Positions 55,465-64,000 of a stretch of 64,000 bases of DNA are shown here, one piece after another. The first letter of the stretch is position 1. Each line of letters opens with the position of its first letter. The position numbers and the translations under genes are program-made. The stretch is taken from the NCBI GenBank assembly GCA_947503435.1, contig CANNDL010000005.1, positions 62,001 through 126,000 on the forward strand, written 5' to 3'. The DNA is from an uncultured Kangiella sp. (GTDB taxonomy: Bacteria > Pseudomonadota > Gammaproteobacteria > Enterobacterales > Kangiellaceae). The notes beneath the pieces are model-generated. The model had not been told where the DNA came from and did not search any database. It saw only the letters and a program-made list of their open reading frames with translations.

Positions 55465-55842
55465 TTAATCGATTTGATATTCCAGCACATAAAAGTGCTG
55501 ACCATCTTTGATAATGATATCCATTGTGCCTTTGATTCCGGCAAGTTCGCCTGTGCCCGAATCAGCAACAATATTGATTTCCAAAGATTGTGTGCCTTTG
55601 TCCATTAAGCCTTTATGTACGAGGGAAAAGCCGCCTTTTTTTCCATCTAGTACACCTGCAAAATGTTCAAGTGCAACATAAGCAGCTGAACCTTGCACTT
55701 GAGTTCGATGACTTAACATCTGCCCCTTGGCCGTACCTGACAAAGGGCCGGAATAGGTCTTATCCAGTAACATTCGCCCCATATCAATATCATCCTTAGC
55801 TGGGCTTATATTAACTTCAAAACTTCCTTCGTTTTTTTTCAC
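55465..55842 (-). CDS. DUF3224-like protein
   Basis: This 125-residue soluble beta-rich protein has the family features FEVNISPAKDD near the start, GQMLSHRTQVQGSAAYVALEHFAGVLDGKKGGFSLVHKG in the middle, and GTGELAGIKGTMDIIIKDGQHFYVLEY at the end. This lipocalin-like fold has no assigned function. The start is GTG with GAGG upstream. It sits between the 82-residue membrane protein and hisS, interrupting the common ispG-hisS order. Confidence 0.85.
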   Translation of the reverse strand: MKKNEGSFEVNISPAKDDIDMGRMLLDKTYSGPLSGTAKGQMLSHRTQVQGSAAYVALEHFAGVLDGKKGGFSLVHKGLMDKGTQSLEINIVADSGTGELAGIKGTMDIIIKDGQHFYVLEYQID

Positions 55843-55909
55843 TTTATGGTCCTCGCTGGTGGCAGTCTCAGAATGAGTAATTAGTCAGATAGTGATATAA
55901 CCATTAACC

Positions 55910-56158
55910 TCATTCAGTCCTCTTTTTTAAAGCTCCCGAAACTAACCATGAGACGAAAAATGAAATGCCGAGCATAATCATCCATGGGAATGGTAAAAAT
56001 CTTTTATAAAATGGAACAAAGTCATTAGGCGCAGAATGACAAGAGAGTCCAAAATTTGACCATAGACCACCAGCATCTGCACACTTATCGATACTATTAA
56101 ATACAATTAAAACGAAGAGCACGAAAAGAAATGTTACTGTTGGCAATAATTTCTTCAT
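55910..56158 (-). CDS. Small membrane protein coupled to ispG
   Basis: This 82-residue protein has two hydrophobic segments (about 7-19 and 58-74) and a periplasmic-looking loop with two Cys ([15 protein letters not shown]). The first segment also resembles a signal sequence. Its ATG overlaps the ispG stop by four bases (ATGA), so it is likely co-translated. I do not recognise the family. Confidence 0.7.
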   Translation of the reverse strand: MKKLLPTVTFLFVLFVLIVFNSIDKCADAGGLWSNFGLSCHSAPNDFVPFYKRFLPFPWMIMLGISFFVSWLVSGALKKRTE

Positions 56159-57291
56159 AGCTCCTTTACTGGCAAAGTTTCTTCACCCTTAGTAATGCCA
56201 TCTTTTTGCGCTTGTTTTGCTGCGATTTTATCGCGAATTTGTTTTTCTAATTCATCAACCAGATCTTCATTGGCGACTTTATGGCTTTTCTCGCCATTGT
56301 TATAAAGCATGGATTTTTTATGGCCGCCGGTTAAACCAACTTCCACTTCTTTCGCTTCCCCAGGCCCATTAACCACACAACCGATAACCGCCACATCCAC
56401 ATGCTCGTTCACATCTTCTAAGCGCTCTTCCAATGCATTAACAGTTTTAATTACATCAAACTGCTGGCGCGAACAAGATGGGCAAGCAATCAAGTTAATA
56501 CCGCGTTGACGCAAACCGAGGCTTTTTAAGATGTCGTAACCGACTTTAACTTCTTGCACCGGATCAGCAGCTAAAGAGATACGAATAGTATCGCCAATAC
56601 CTTCAGCCAATAACATGCCCAAACCCACAGAGGATTTGACGGTACCTGAGCGGAATGAGCCCGCTTCAGTAATACCTAAATGCAATGGATTATCAATTTC
56701 TTTAGCCAGAATACGATAAGCTGAAACCGTCATAAATACGTCGGAGGCTTTAAGACTGATTTTATAATCTTTAAAATTATATTTTTCTAAGAATTCAATA
56801 TGACGATATGCAGACTCCACCAAAGCTTCTGGGGTTGGCTCACCATATTTTTCTTGTAAATCCTTTTCTAAAGAGCCGGCATTGACACCAATGCGAATAG
56901 GAATGTTTCGTGCTTTTGCCGCGTCTACGACCGCTTTCACACGAGCCTCCGCACCAATATTGCCAGGGTTAATTCTTAAACAATCAACACCATATTCTGC
57001 CACTTGCAAAGCTATTCGATAATCAAAATGAATATCAGCAACCAAAGGTACAGGAGATTGCTCTTTGATTAACTTAAAAGCCTCTGCGGCTTTCATCGTC
57101 GGAACAGATACCCGTACAATATCAGCCCCTGTGTCAGCTAATGCTTTAATTTGCCCCACCGTCGCTTCTACATCGCAGGTTTCAGTATTAGTCATACTTT
57201 GCACTGCAATGGGCGCATCACCACCTACAGGTACATTACCTACCATTATTTGACGCGATGGACGTCTTTGAATCCAAGAATTATTGTTCAT
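56155..57291 (-). CDS. ispG: 4-hydroxy-3-methylbut-2-enyl-diphosphate synthase
   Basis: This 378-residue 4Fe-4S enzyme of the MEP isoprenoid pathway converts MEcPP to HMBPP. Cluster cysteines are in [15 protein letters not shown] and [10 protein letters not shown]. The N-terminal barrel signature [27 protein letters not shown] is clear. It lies 34 bases downstream of rodZ, as in most relatives. Confidence 0.97.
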   Translation of the reverse strand: MNNNSWIQRRPSRQIMVGNVPVGGDAPIAVQSMTNTETCDVEATVGQIKALADTGADIVRVSVPTMKAAEAFKLIKEQSPVPLVADIHFDYRIALQVAEYGVDCLRINPGNIGAEARVKAVVDAAKARNIPIRIGVNAGSLEKDLQEKYGEPTPEALVESAYRHIEFLEKYNFKDYKISLKASDVFMTVSAYRILAKEIDNPLHLGITEAGSFRSGTVKSSVGLGMLLAEGIGDTIRISLAADPVQEVKVGYDILKSLGLRQRGINLIACPSCSRQQFDVIKTVNALEERLEDVNEHVDVAVIGCVVNGPGEAKEVEVGLTGGHKKSMLYNNGEKSHKVANEDLVDELEKQIRDKIAAKQAQKDGITKGEETLPVKEL

Positions 57292-57325
57292 AAAAATTGA
57301 TTATACTGCTGTGCTTAGGGCTATT

Positions 57326-58246
57326 TTATGCGCCTAAAACTAATTTTGCTATCTTAGTATTAGAATAAGCTGACAAGTCGACTTCTTCACCTTGGTATTG
57401 AATGGTGACGCTGGAAACCTTGCCAATGGTTAATTGATACGGTGGCTGACCTGAAACATTCGAAACATGCCCAGTAGTTTTAGTACCGGACACTAATATT
57501 TTTCCTGTAGCATCAACGACTTGTAGCCAGCAATTACCTGAGAAGGAGAGGAATAAGTCAGCATTGCTATCGGAAATTTTCAAAGGCTCAGAGTCGATTT
57601 GAACTTTCGATTGCTCTGGGATAGTAGCTGGAGCAGCAGTCTCGGCCACAATAGCTAATTCAGATTGAGTTTGTAAATCTATACTTTCATTTAAAGTTTG
57701 ATTCAGCTCCAACTGACCAGAGGGATCATTTTCAGGGATCAATTCACCTTCGTTCTCATCCGTGTCTAAAGGTTGTTCTTGAGTAGTATCGGATTTATCA
57801 AAACTGTTGATAAACTTATTCCAGTATCCTTTCTCTGCTAACAAATAGTAAATCGAATAAACAATGCCTAACACGATTAAAAAAGAAACGAGTTTAACAA
57901 AGAGTCTGGCAGCTTTAATATTTCTTTTGCGGCTTGCAGACTCATCCTTATATGCAGAAGTTACTAACTTAGGGTTTTCAAGTCCGTGTTTTTGTGAGAA
58001 TTGGCTAAAGCTTTCACTTGCTTTATCCGGATCGATACCCAATAGTTGAGCATAATTTTTTATATAGCCCTTATAAAAGGTGATCGGAATATCTTTGTAA
58101 TCATCGGCTTCGATATTTCGAACCGACTGCTCCATCAATTTCAGCTTATCCGCTACATCAGCAACGGATAAGTCTTGTTGTTGCCGTAGTTCTTTTAATA
58201 AAGAGCCAGGGCCTAATTCAGATACTTCAGGTTCAGTATTGCTCAT
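57326..58246 (-). CDS. rodZ: Cell shape protein RodZ
   Basis: This 306-residue bitopic protein has a cytoplasmic helix-turn-helix (GSLLKELRQQQDLSVADVADKLKLMEQSVRNIE, about 14-46). One membrane helix lies near 117-138, an acidic linker near 150-215, and a periplasmic DUF4115 domain (DLFLSFSGNCWLQVVDATGKILVSG) follows. RodZ links MreB filaments to the wall machinery. It lies between pilF and ispG, the usual order. Confidence 0.93.
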   Translation of the reverse strand: MSNTEPEVSELGPGSLLKELRQQQDLSVADVADKLKLMEQSVRNIEADDYKDIPITFYKGYIKNYAQLLGIDPDKASESFSQFSQKHGLENPKLVTSAYKDESASRKRNIKAARLFVKLVSFLIVLGIVYSIYYLLAEKGYWNKFINSFDKSDTTQEQPLDTDENEGELIPENDPSGQLELNQTLNESIDLQTQSELAIVAETAAPATIPEQSKVQIDSEPLKISDSNADLFLSFSGNCWLQVVDATGKILVSGTKTTGHVSNVSGQPPYQLTIGKVSSVTIQYQGEEVDLSAYSNTKIAKLVLGA

Positions 58247-58258
58247 AATAATTTAAGG

Positions 58259-59053
58259 TTAGCTATTCATTCTACGATATATCATGGCCTGCTCAGAATT
58301 TGGAAACAGCTGAGTTAACTTTTCACCATAAGATTCCATAGAAAACCGGTCATTTAAACGGCGACCAATTTTATAACCTAACAATAAACTATCTGGAGTA
58401 GGTTTAGATTTCCCTTCAAATCGTAATAAATAAGATTCTGCTTTATTGTATTGCCCTTGCTCAAATGACATTAAAGATAAGCCATATAAAGGACGTGTCA
58501 ATCGTGGATTAAAGGTCATGGCTTTTTGGAAATATAAGCCGGCGTTATCAAAGTCTTGAGCTTCTAAAGTACAAAAGCCTGCATTTTCATAACTTTCTGC
58601 AACCGCAGTATATTCTGGTTTATCCACCGCTTTTAAGAAATACTCAACAGCCCCAGCATAATCTTTCTTGGAGGTGCATAAAAATGCGCCATAAGCATTT
58701 AAATAATCAGGGTTGTTTGGCTCTTTTTTAATCGCTTTCTTATAGTAGGATTCTGCTTTTCCAATCTCTAGAACTTTTTGATAGTAATAAGCTAGTCCAA
58801 ACATAACATCGGGGGAATCAGGAGAGTATTCCTCTGCCTTTAAAAGATTTTTCTTAGCTCGCTCATAAAGTCCACGTTCAATATAACCAAGGCCTAAAGC
58901 CAAACGTTTCTCGGCTGCCGCATCATAATTGGCCGTACGAGAGCCGACTTCGATTTGGTCATCGGTGGCATTTTTAATATTAGTCTTTGTAGTTGTTTCA
59001 CAGCCCATTAACAGTGTTAACGTTAATAACGAGGTTACGGCGACTAATTTCAT
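58259..59053 (-). CDS. pilF: Type IV pilus biogenesis lipoprotein PilF/PilW
   Basis: This 264-residue protein has a lipobox (LLMGC18ETTT) and about six TPR repeats (ALGLGYIERGLYERAKKNLLKAEEYSPDSPDVMFGLAYYYQK). It is the pilotin that places the PilQ secretin in the outer membrane. Position between rlmN and rodZ is canonical. Presence implies the organism makes type IV pili. Confidence 0.92.
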   Translation of the reverse strand: MKLVAVTSLLTLTLLMGCETTTKTNIKNATDDQIEVGSRTANYDAAAEKRLALGLGYIERGLYERAKKNLLKAEEYSPDSPDVMFGLAYYYQKVLEIGKAESYYKKAIKKEPNNPDYLNAYGAFLCTSKKDYAGAVEYFLKAVDKPEYTAVAESYENAGFCTLEAQDFDNAGLYFQKAMTFNPRLTRPLYGLSLMSFEQGQYNKAESYLLRFEGKSKPTPDSLLLGYKIGRRLNDRFSMESYGEKLTQLFPNSEQAMIYRRMNS

Positions 59054-59070
59054 TGTTATTTGATCCTTTG

Positions 59071-60210
59071 CTAGTTGCTAATCTCCACCGGTATTTGTTT
59101 CTTATAAGAGCCAGCTGGAGCGTTTTCTTCTCGGCGTGATTGACGTTTAGTTTTATCATTAATTTTGCCTGCAAGTTGCCCGCAAGCCGCATCAATATCG
59201 TCACCACGCGTTCTACGTGTTACCACAACATACCCTTTCTTGATCAAAAAATCACTAAATAAATCAATGCTTTGTGGGGTAGAAGTCTCATAATCCGATT
59301 GTGGAAAAGGATTGAATGGAATTAGGTTAATTTTGCAAGGAGTATCCTTTAAAAGTGCAGCTAATTGTTTTGCATGCTCTAAGCTATCATTGATTCCTTT
59401 TAGCATCACATATTCGATGGTCACTTTGCGCGCAGCATTAGAATTATCAAGATAATGATGAATGGCTGGCATCAGCTCATTAATGGGATATTTTTTATTA
59501 ATCGGCACTAAGACATCTCGCAGTGAATCGTTAGGCGCATGCAATGAAATGGCCAAAGCCACATCGATATCTTCAATCAGTCGTCTTAATTGCGGCACCA
59601 TACCTGACGTACTTAGAGTTACTCGACGTTTCGATAAGCCATAAGCATTATCTTCCATCATTAAATTCATTGATTTAACTACTGGCTCGTAGTTTGCTAA
59701 TGGCTCGCCCATGCCCATCATCACTACATTTGTGATCACACGATCATCAGACTTATGCTTGCCATTTAAATGTCGAGCGGCATGCCAAACCTGGCCGATA
59801 ATTTCAGCGGTAGTAAGATTTCGATTGAACCCTTGGTAGCCAGTGGAGCAAAAAGTGCACTCCAAAGCACACCCAACTTGCGAGGAAACGCATAAAGTTC
59901 CACGCTTTCCATCAGGGATAAATACGGTTTCTATGGCTTGACCGCCAGGAATGTGTAGCGCCCATTTAATAGTGCCGTCGGCAGATTCTTGAACCCCAAC
60001 CACTTCCGGACCTTTAATTTCAGCGACTTCTTGTAGCTTAGCTCGGCAAGCTTTGCTGATATTGGTCATTTCTTCGAAGTCTTCAACTCCGAATTGGTGG
60101 ATCCATTTCAAAACCTGAGTGGCACGAAATGGTTTTTCACCAAGTTCTTGAAAGAACTCCACCATTCCATCGCGCGTCAGGTTGAGTAAATTAATTTTCT
60201 CTGCACTCAT
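59071..60210 (-). CDS. rlmN: Dual-specificity RNA methyltransferase RlmN
   Basis: This 379-residue radical SAM enzyme methylates C2 of A2503 in 23S rRNA and A37 in some tRNAs. The cluster motif [15 protein letters not shown] (CxxxCxxC, about 116-123), [12 protein letters not shown]-type [13 protein letters not shown], and a conserved C-terminal Cys in [11 protein letters not shown] are all present. The basic C-terminal tail is slightly longer than usual. It lies between ndk and pilF. Confidence 0.97.
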   Translation of the reverse strand: MSAEKINLLNLTRDGMVEFFQELGEKPFRATQVLKWIHQFGVEDFEEMTNISKACRAKLQEVAEIKGPEVVGVQESADGTIKWALHIPGGQAIETVFIPDGKRGTLCVSSQVGCALECTFCSTGYQGFNRNLTTAEIIGQVWHAARHLNGKHKSDDRVITNVVMMGMGEPLANYEPVVKSMNLMMEDNAYGLSKRRVTLSTSGMVPQLRRLIEDIDVALAISLHAPNDSLRDVLVPINKKYPINELMPAIHHYLDNSNAARKVTIEYVMLKGINDSLEHAKQLAALLKDTPCKINLIPFNPFPQSDYETSTPQSIDLFSDFLIKKGYVVVTRRTRGDDIDAACGQLAGKINDKTKRQSRREENAPAGSYKKQIPVEISN

Positions 60211-60264
60211 TACTGATACCTTTTTGCGATTAAATTCATTAAATCGATTGTATTTTACACTAAA

Positions 60265-60295
60265 AAAGGCTTTCTAGCAGTGCCAGAAAGCCTTT
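60265..60295 (-). terminator. ndk terminator
   Basis: An eleven-bp stem (AAAGGCTTTCT / AGAAAGCCTTT), extended by GC pairs towards the loop, is followed by a T-run on the minus strand. It lies after the nested palindrome and before rlmN, so ndk is probably a separate transcript. Confidence 0.88.
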
Positions 60296-60319
60296 AAAAA
60301 CACTTTTAAAAATTTAGGA

Positions 60320-60421
60320 TTTTTGAGCTTAGTTCAAGGCGAAAGCTTTTCGAGTACCGCAGTTTACAAGTGTAAATGAGGACACGAAGACAAAGCTTTC
60401 AACACCGAAATAACTCAAAAA
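60320..60421. repeat. Nested palindrome, copy 2 (after ndk)
   Basis: Nested inverted repeats are TTTTTGAG/CTCAAAAA (outer), GAAAGCTTT/AAAGCTTTC (middle) and TTTACA/TGTAAA (inner). The core GCAGTTTACAAGTGTAAATG matches the layout of copy 1 (47683-47788) closely. It begins 8 bases after the ndk stop. Overall length (102 bp against 106) and the three-tier design agree, although the arms differ in sequence. Confidence 0.85.
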
Positions 60422-60429
60422 GACAAATT

Positions 60430-60861
60430 TTATCGAGTTCTTGGGCAAATTTCGTCTGCAGAGAAGAAATAAGCAATTTCACGTGCCGCTGAATCTGAGC
60501 TGTCAGAACCGTGAGCAGCATTTTCGTCAACCGATACTGCGTAGTCTGCACGGATTGTACCGCGTAACGCTTCAGCAGGGTTAGTAGCGCCCATGATTTC
60601 ACGGTTAGCTTTGATTGCGTTTTCGCCTTCTAGTACTTGAACCATAACTGGACCAGACGTCATGAAATCAACTAAAGCACCAAAGAATGGACGCTCAGCG
60701 TGCTCAGCGTAAAAGCCTTCTGCTTTTTCGCGCGATAAGTGCATCATTTTAGAAGCAACGATACGCAGACCAGCACGCTCGAAACGGCTGTAGATTTCGC
60801 CAATTACGTTTTTCGCAACTGCGTCAGGTTTTACGATAGAAAAAGTACGTTCGATAGCCAT
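60430..60861 (-). CDS. ndk: Nucleoside-diphosphate kinase
   Basis: This 143-residue enzyme transfers the gamma phosphate from ATP to other nucleoside diphosphates through a phosphohistidine. It starts [21 protein letters not shown] and carries the active-site histidine in [21 protein letters not shown] (His about 117). Length is normal. AGT/GGAG-type sequence precedes the ATG. It heads the conserved cluster leading to der. Confidence 0.98.
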   Translation of the reverse strand: MAIERTFSIVKPDAVAKNVIGEIYSRFERAGLRIVASKMMHLSREKAEGFYAEHAERPFFGALVDFMTSGPVMVQVLEGENAIKANREIMGATNPAEALRGTIRADYAVSVDENAAHGSDSSDSAAREIAYFFSADEICPRTR

Positions 60862-60986
60862 TTCGGACTCCGTTTAATCAATATCAATCAAGAAAATAAA
60901 AGGCTAGCCATGGCTAACCCAGAAATTGCGCGGAATTATACTGGAAGCCTATAAATTAGGCAATCGATACTAAGAACATGAACTAA

Positions 60987-61475
60987 CTAATCAAATATTT
61001 TATGCTTTTTCCTATGGCGGTATTCAGACTCTAACTCAGCATGCTTAAGTTTATGCTCTCCAAACAACGCAGCGCCATTAATAAAAGCAATCAAACCTAA
61101 ACCGCCCAATAAGGTTCCAAGAGGAATAAGAAAAAGGCTTAATACGCAGAGAATTATTCCAATCCATCTAGAATAATTAGGTCTCCAAGTTAACGTTATC
61201 GAAGTGATTAATAATATCGAAAAAATTACCCCATAAAGCTGCCAGGCTGTAATGTTAGACATATTTACTTGAGAGCCTGCAAAGGTCATGAATACGCTAT
61301 AGATCGCAAACAGACCTCCGATAAACCAAACAACATTTAATGCCCGAATTGAATGAGAATGATTCCTCAATGACTTTAACTGCTTATAGCTTAATTCTTT
61401 GAAGTTTTCTGCAACCTCTAATCGCGTGTCCGATTGTGGTGCTTGATAAGGGTTATCTCTTTCTATTTTTGTCAT
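60987..61475 (-). CDS. Small multi-pass membrane protein downstream of queC
   Basis: This 162-residue protein has a hydrophilic N-terminus with [14 protein letters not shown], a sequence common at the start of several unrelated small membrane families in this group, including DUF805 relatives. About four hydrophobic segments (47-66, 80-95, 108-124, 126-140) and a basic tail follow. The start overlaps the queC stop as ATGA. Function is unknown. Confidence 0.78.
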   Translation of the reverse strand: MTKIERDNPYQAPQSDTRLEVAENFKELSYKQLKSLRNHSHSIRALNVVWFIGGLFAIYSVFMTFAGSQVNMSNITAWQLYGVIFSILLITSITLTWRPNYSRWIGIILCVLSLFLIPLGTLLGGLGLIAFINGAALFGEHKLKHAELESEYRHRKKHKIFD

Positions 61476-62155
61476 TGATATTTTGTGGGGTCGGTCATGT
61501 TTTGATTTGTAAAGCCTTGCGCTCGCAAGTTACAAGAGTCACATTCACCACAGGCTAAACCATCATCGGTAGCTTTATAGCAAGATACAGTATGACTGTA
61601 ATCAACACCCAGACGAAGACCTTCGGCAATTATTTGCTCTTTAGTCATATCAATTAGCGGAGCAGCAATAGTAAGCTTCTGTCCTTCTACTCCTGCTTTA
61701 GTCGCTAAATTCGCCATATCCTCGAAAGCTTTTACAAATTCAGGGCGACAATCTGGGTAGCCTGAATAATCGACTGAATTCACACCTACAAAAATATGGC
61801 TAGCTTCAAGCACTTCAGCCCAACCTAATGCAATTGATAGGAAAACCGTATTTCGGGCCGGAACATAAGTAACTGGGATAGCTTCTTGTTGTTCAATTTG
61901 TTCGTTAACTGGAACATCAATCGAATGATCAGTTAATGCCGAACCACCAATTTCCGTCATATCCAAATTCACTTCGATATGCTTTATAACTTCAAATAAT
62001 TTAGAGATTTTCTTAGCAGCATTAAGCTCAGCTAAACTACGTTGCCCATAATTAAAGCTCATGGTGTAGCAGTCAAACCCCTGTTCTTTGGCCATAGCCA
62101 ATGCGGTGGTTGAGTCTAACCCACCTGAAAGTAAAACAACGGCTTTCTTAGACAC
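61472..62155 (-). CDS. queC: 7-cyano-7-deazaguanine synthase
   Basis: This 227-residue ATP-dependent enzyme converts CDG to preQ0 in queuosine synthesis. The PP-loop [17 protein letters not shown] (about 6-22) and the zinc cluster [14 protein letters not shown] near the C-terminus are diagnostic. The start is GTG, overlapping the queE stop by 8 bases, so the two are coupled. QueD and QueF are not in the window. Confidence 0.97.
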   Translation of the reverse strand: MSKKAVVLLSGGLDSTTALAMAKEQGFDCYTMSFNYGQRSLAELNAAKKISKLFEVIKHIEVNLDMTEIGGSALTDHSIDVPVNEQIEQQEAIPVTYVPARNTVFLSIALGWAEVLEASHIFVGVNSVDYSGYPDCRPEFVKAFEDMANLATKAGVEGQKLTIAAPLIDMTKEQIIAEGLRLGVDYSHTVSCYKATDDGLACGECDSCNLRAQGFTNQNMTDPTKYQ

Positions 62156-62789
62156 CGGTCTTCTCCCCCCAAATGATCTTATGCAGCTGCACTTGCATAC
62201 GAACTTTTAATTTACCCTTCAAAATCCATTCTGCTAATTTTTGGTACTCCACTTGGCCATAGCTGGGCGAAAAGAGCACTTCACATTTATCCGTTAAGCC
62301 ATGCTGTTCGACTGTCATCTTGGCCCAATCAAAATCCTTACGACTACAAATTACAAACTTAACCTGATCGGTAGCTTTAAGATGATCGATATTTGAGTAT
62401 AAATTTTTTGACATTTCGCCAGAATCCGGTGTTTTAAGATCCATCACTGTCATAACACGTGGATCCAAAGGCTCAATATCATTGGCTCCGCCAGTTTCAG
62501 TAGAAACTTGGTAGCCTTTATCACAAAGCATGGTAAAGAAATCAAAAACTCTTTTCTGCGCTAAAGGTTCACCACCTGTGATACAAACATTGTCACAGCC
62601 GTATTTCGCAATTTCATTAAGAATTTCTTCGTAAGTCATCCACTCACCTCCGCCAAAAGCGTAATCGGTGTCACAATAGATACAGCGAAGCGGGCAACCC
62701 GTCAGACGCACGAATACCGTCGGCAAGCCAACGGTTAGGCTCTCACCTTGAAGAGAATGAAAAATTTCAGTGATTCTTAATTTGCTCAA
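62148..62789 (-). CDS. queE: 7-carboxy-7-deazaguanine synthase
   Basis: This 213-residue radical SAM enzyme makes CDG from carboxytetrahydropterin. The N-terminal [36 protein letters not shown] contains the CxxxCxxC-type cluster site, and [11 protein letters not shown] binds SAM. The only in-frame start is TTG at 62789, giving the family start (M)[12 protein letters not shown]. It lies after the cpoB terminator, so it probably has its own promoter. Confidence 0.95.
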   Translation of the reverse strand: MSKLRITEIFHSLQGESLTVGLPTVFVRLTGCPLRCIYCDTDYAFGGGEWMTYEEILNEIAKYGCDNVCITGGEPLAQKRVFDFFTMLCDKGYQVSTETGGANDIEPLDPRVMTVMDLKTPDSGEMSKNLYSNIDHLKATDQVKFVICSRKDFDWAKMTVEQHGLTDKCEVLFSPSYGQVEYQKLAEWILKGKLKVRMQVQLHKIIWGEKTGV

Positions 62790-62853
62790 AACATACAGCC
62801 AATATAAATAATTGCGCGAATTATAGTCGATTACACATCGTTAAGACAAAGAA

Positions 62854-62873
62854 AAAGGCGCCTTAGCGCCTTT
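62854..62873 (-). terminator. cpoB terminator
   Basis: An eight-bp stem (AAAGGCGC / GCGCCTTT) with a four-base loop is followed by a T run on the minus strand, 19 bases after the cpoB stop. It ends the tol-pal-cpoB transcript. Confidence 0.85.
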
Positions 62874-62891
62874 ATTATTTCTCAGTATAAT

Positions 62892-63623
62892 CTAAATCGT
62901 TTCTAATTTTGCCTTGGCTAACTTACCCGCCGTAGTATCAGGAAACTCTTTTGCTGCTTGCTGATAATAAGCTCTCGCAGCGTTCACATTTCCTCGCACC
63001 TCTTCTAACTGACCTAGTTTTAAAATCGCCACATCGGTCTTGTTGGCGCCGGGGAATTCGGCATAAACAGCTTTGAATTGAGCTTCAGCTTGCTCATATT
63101 CACTATCTTTCATGTGAAGTTGACCAAGCCAAAAGTGGGCATTGGAAGCCAATGGTTCTTGCGGATAAGCTTCTAGAAAGCTTTTAAAAGAGCTTTTTGC
63201 AAAGGCAAACTGTTTATCTTTATATTGAGTAAATGCCTTGTTGTATGCATCTTGCACCTCAGAGCTTGCAGTCGCAGGATTGGTATCTCCATTTTCTGCA
63301 ACTTCACCCGTTTCATCTACTGGCTGAGCTACGCCTGCAGCTTGAATACGTTTATCCAAATCGATATAAAGATCTCTTTGTTGCTTAGATAATTGATTCA
63401 TACGGTAGTCTTGCTCTTCAAGTTGTCCCCGCAATTGTCGAACTTCTTGTTGAAGTTGATTTATTTGTAGCACCAATTCTGCAATCAACTGGCTTTGTTG
63501 ATTATTACGAGCTTGTTGTTTAGCACGTGCATCTTGAGCATCAACGACAGGAGCCGCTGCATAAAGCCCGTTTACCCCAAATGATAAACCCAACAACACA
63601 ACTGCAAAAATTTTCAACTTCAT
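62892..63623 (-). CDS. cpoB: Cell division coordinator CpoB
   Basis: This 243-residue periplasmic protein has a signal peptide (MKLKIFAVVLLGLSFGVNGLYA), a trimerising coiled coil (about 37-88, QLIAELVLQINQLQQEVRQLRGQLEEQ) and TPR repeats (about 123-243). CpoB (YbgF) coordinates peptidoglycan synthesis with outer-membrane constriction through Tol-Pal and PBP1B. The frame opens at a TTG (63644); the ATG at 63623 gives the signal peptide directly. It follows pal. Confidence 0.95.
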   Translation of the reverse strand: MKLKIFAVVLLGLSFGVNGLYAAAPVVDAQDARAKQQARNNQQSQLIAELVLQINQLQQEVRQLRGQLEEQDYRMNQLSKQQRDLYIDLDKRIQAAGVAQPVDETGEVAENGDTNPATASSEVQDAYNKAFTQYKDKQFAFAKSSFKSFLEAYPQEPLASNAHFWLGQLHMKDSEYEQAEAQFKAVYAEFPGANKTDVAILKLGQLEEVRGNVNAARAYYQQAAKEFPDTTAGKLAKAKLETI

Positions 63624-63674
63624 AAAAATACCGTATGACTTCAATTTGTTCTATTTAACAATAATATAGACGAA

Positions 63675-64000
63675 TTATTTGTAGCTAAGTTCTACACGAC
63701 GATTTTTCGCCCAAGAAGCTTCTTCATGGCCAGTCACCGCAGGAGATTCCTCACCAAAACTGACCACTTCAATTTGGCTATCAGCAACACCAAAAGTACG
63801 TAACAATTGCGCTACGGCTTTGGCGCGACGTTCACCTAAGGCTAAGTTATATTCTGGCGTACCACGCTCATCGGCATGGCCTTGCAATATAACGCTACGA
63901 TTCTCATCCACCATACGATCAGCGTGTAATCGCAACATTTCAGTATACTCAGAATCAATCACATCTTGGTCAAACCCAAAGTAGATAGTAGTGCTATCTA
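63675..64000 (-). CDS. pal: Peptidoglycan-associated lipoprotein Pal, 3' part
   Basis: About 107 residues of an OmpA-like domain run off the right edge. The frame stays open to base 64000 (DSTTIYFGFDQDVIDSEYTEML). Peptidoglycan-binding residues are seen in ILQGHADERGTPEYNLALGERRAKAVAQLL, and the C-terminus is AKNRRVELSYK. Pal is part of Tol-Pal, needed for outer-membrane invagination. The lipobox and N-terminus are outside the window. Confidence 0.97.
   Translation of the reverse strand, partial: DSTTIYFGFDQDVIDSEYTEMLRLHADRMVDENRSVILQGHADERGTPEYNLALGERRAKAVAQLLRTFGVADSQIEVVSFGEESPAVTGHEEASWAKNRRVELSYK

Noticed and set aside
60399-60602. 67-residue ORF across the palindrome after ndk
   Set aside because: It is an out-of-frame shadow of ndk extended through the inverted repeat.

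Overview
The window looks like chromosome from a low-GC (about 40%) marine-type gammaproteobacterium. Gene orders typical of that class are intact: pal-cpoB at the right edge, ndk-rlmN-pilF-rodZ-ispG-hisS-yfgM-bamB-der, guaB/guaA/tadA, and lptG-lptF-pepA-holC-valS. Low GC, many LPS, Tol-Pal and type IV pilus genes, and a family of intergenic hairpins would suit the Kangiellales (Kangiella or Aliikangiella type). That placement is an inference from gene content, not a measured phylogeny. I saw no prophage, IS element, CRISPR array or plasmid backbone.

Layout. 1-305: a c-di-GMP-I (GEMM) riboswitch in front of a gene cut by the left edge. 576-1358: an orphan terminator and the iron superoxide dismutase gene. 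1554-7607: membrane proteins, an M48 protease, a two-gene split spermidine-synthase-like pair, a CNNM/CorC-type transporter and cysteine synthase. 7800-17523: a fused branched-chain 2-oxoacid dehydrogenase E1, an AbgT transporter, an MtfA peptidase, a YhiN flavoprotein, a saccharopine-dehydrogenase-like reductase and a DMT exporter. 17494-20294: an RNA-repair unit (rtcB, an unknown gene and a small basic protein gene) behind a promoter and a structured leader. That leader has a 13-codon ORF, mutually exclusive hairpins and an intrinsic terminator. 20312-23416: rdgC, an uncharacterised conserved gene, ychJ and slyX. 23599-32469: FKBP isomerase, a lipoprotein, radical SAM protein, RecQ, DUF2058, a methyltransferase, and a LysR regulator divergent from a secreted metallo-beta-lactamase-fold enzyme. 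32542-32628: tRNA-Leu(CAA).

33029-44574 holds moeB-like, a DUF885 peptidase, RDD, LPS export (lptFG), pepA, holC, a PmtA-like methyltransferase, valS and a lipoprotein. 44615-49254 holds a decayed and an intact DUF805 gene, tadA, guaA and guaB. The guaB-guaA gap contains a large nested palindrome and an intrinsic terminator. 49402-64000 holds xseA, der, bamB, yfgM, hisS, ispG, rodZ, pilF, rlmN, ndk, queC, queE, cpoB and the 3' part of pal. A second palindrome of the same design follows ndk.

The most interesting signals are: (1) the leader upstream of rtcB, which reads like an attenuator, and the unusual genes behind it; (2) the GEMM riboswitch with an apparent Shine-Dalgarno-sequestering platform; (3) the paired nested palindromes at 47683-47788 and 60320-60421; (4) a 5'-truncated DUF805 duplicate; and (5) the exported spermidine-synthase-like domain separated from its membrane domain.
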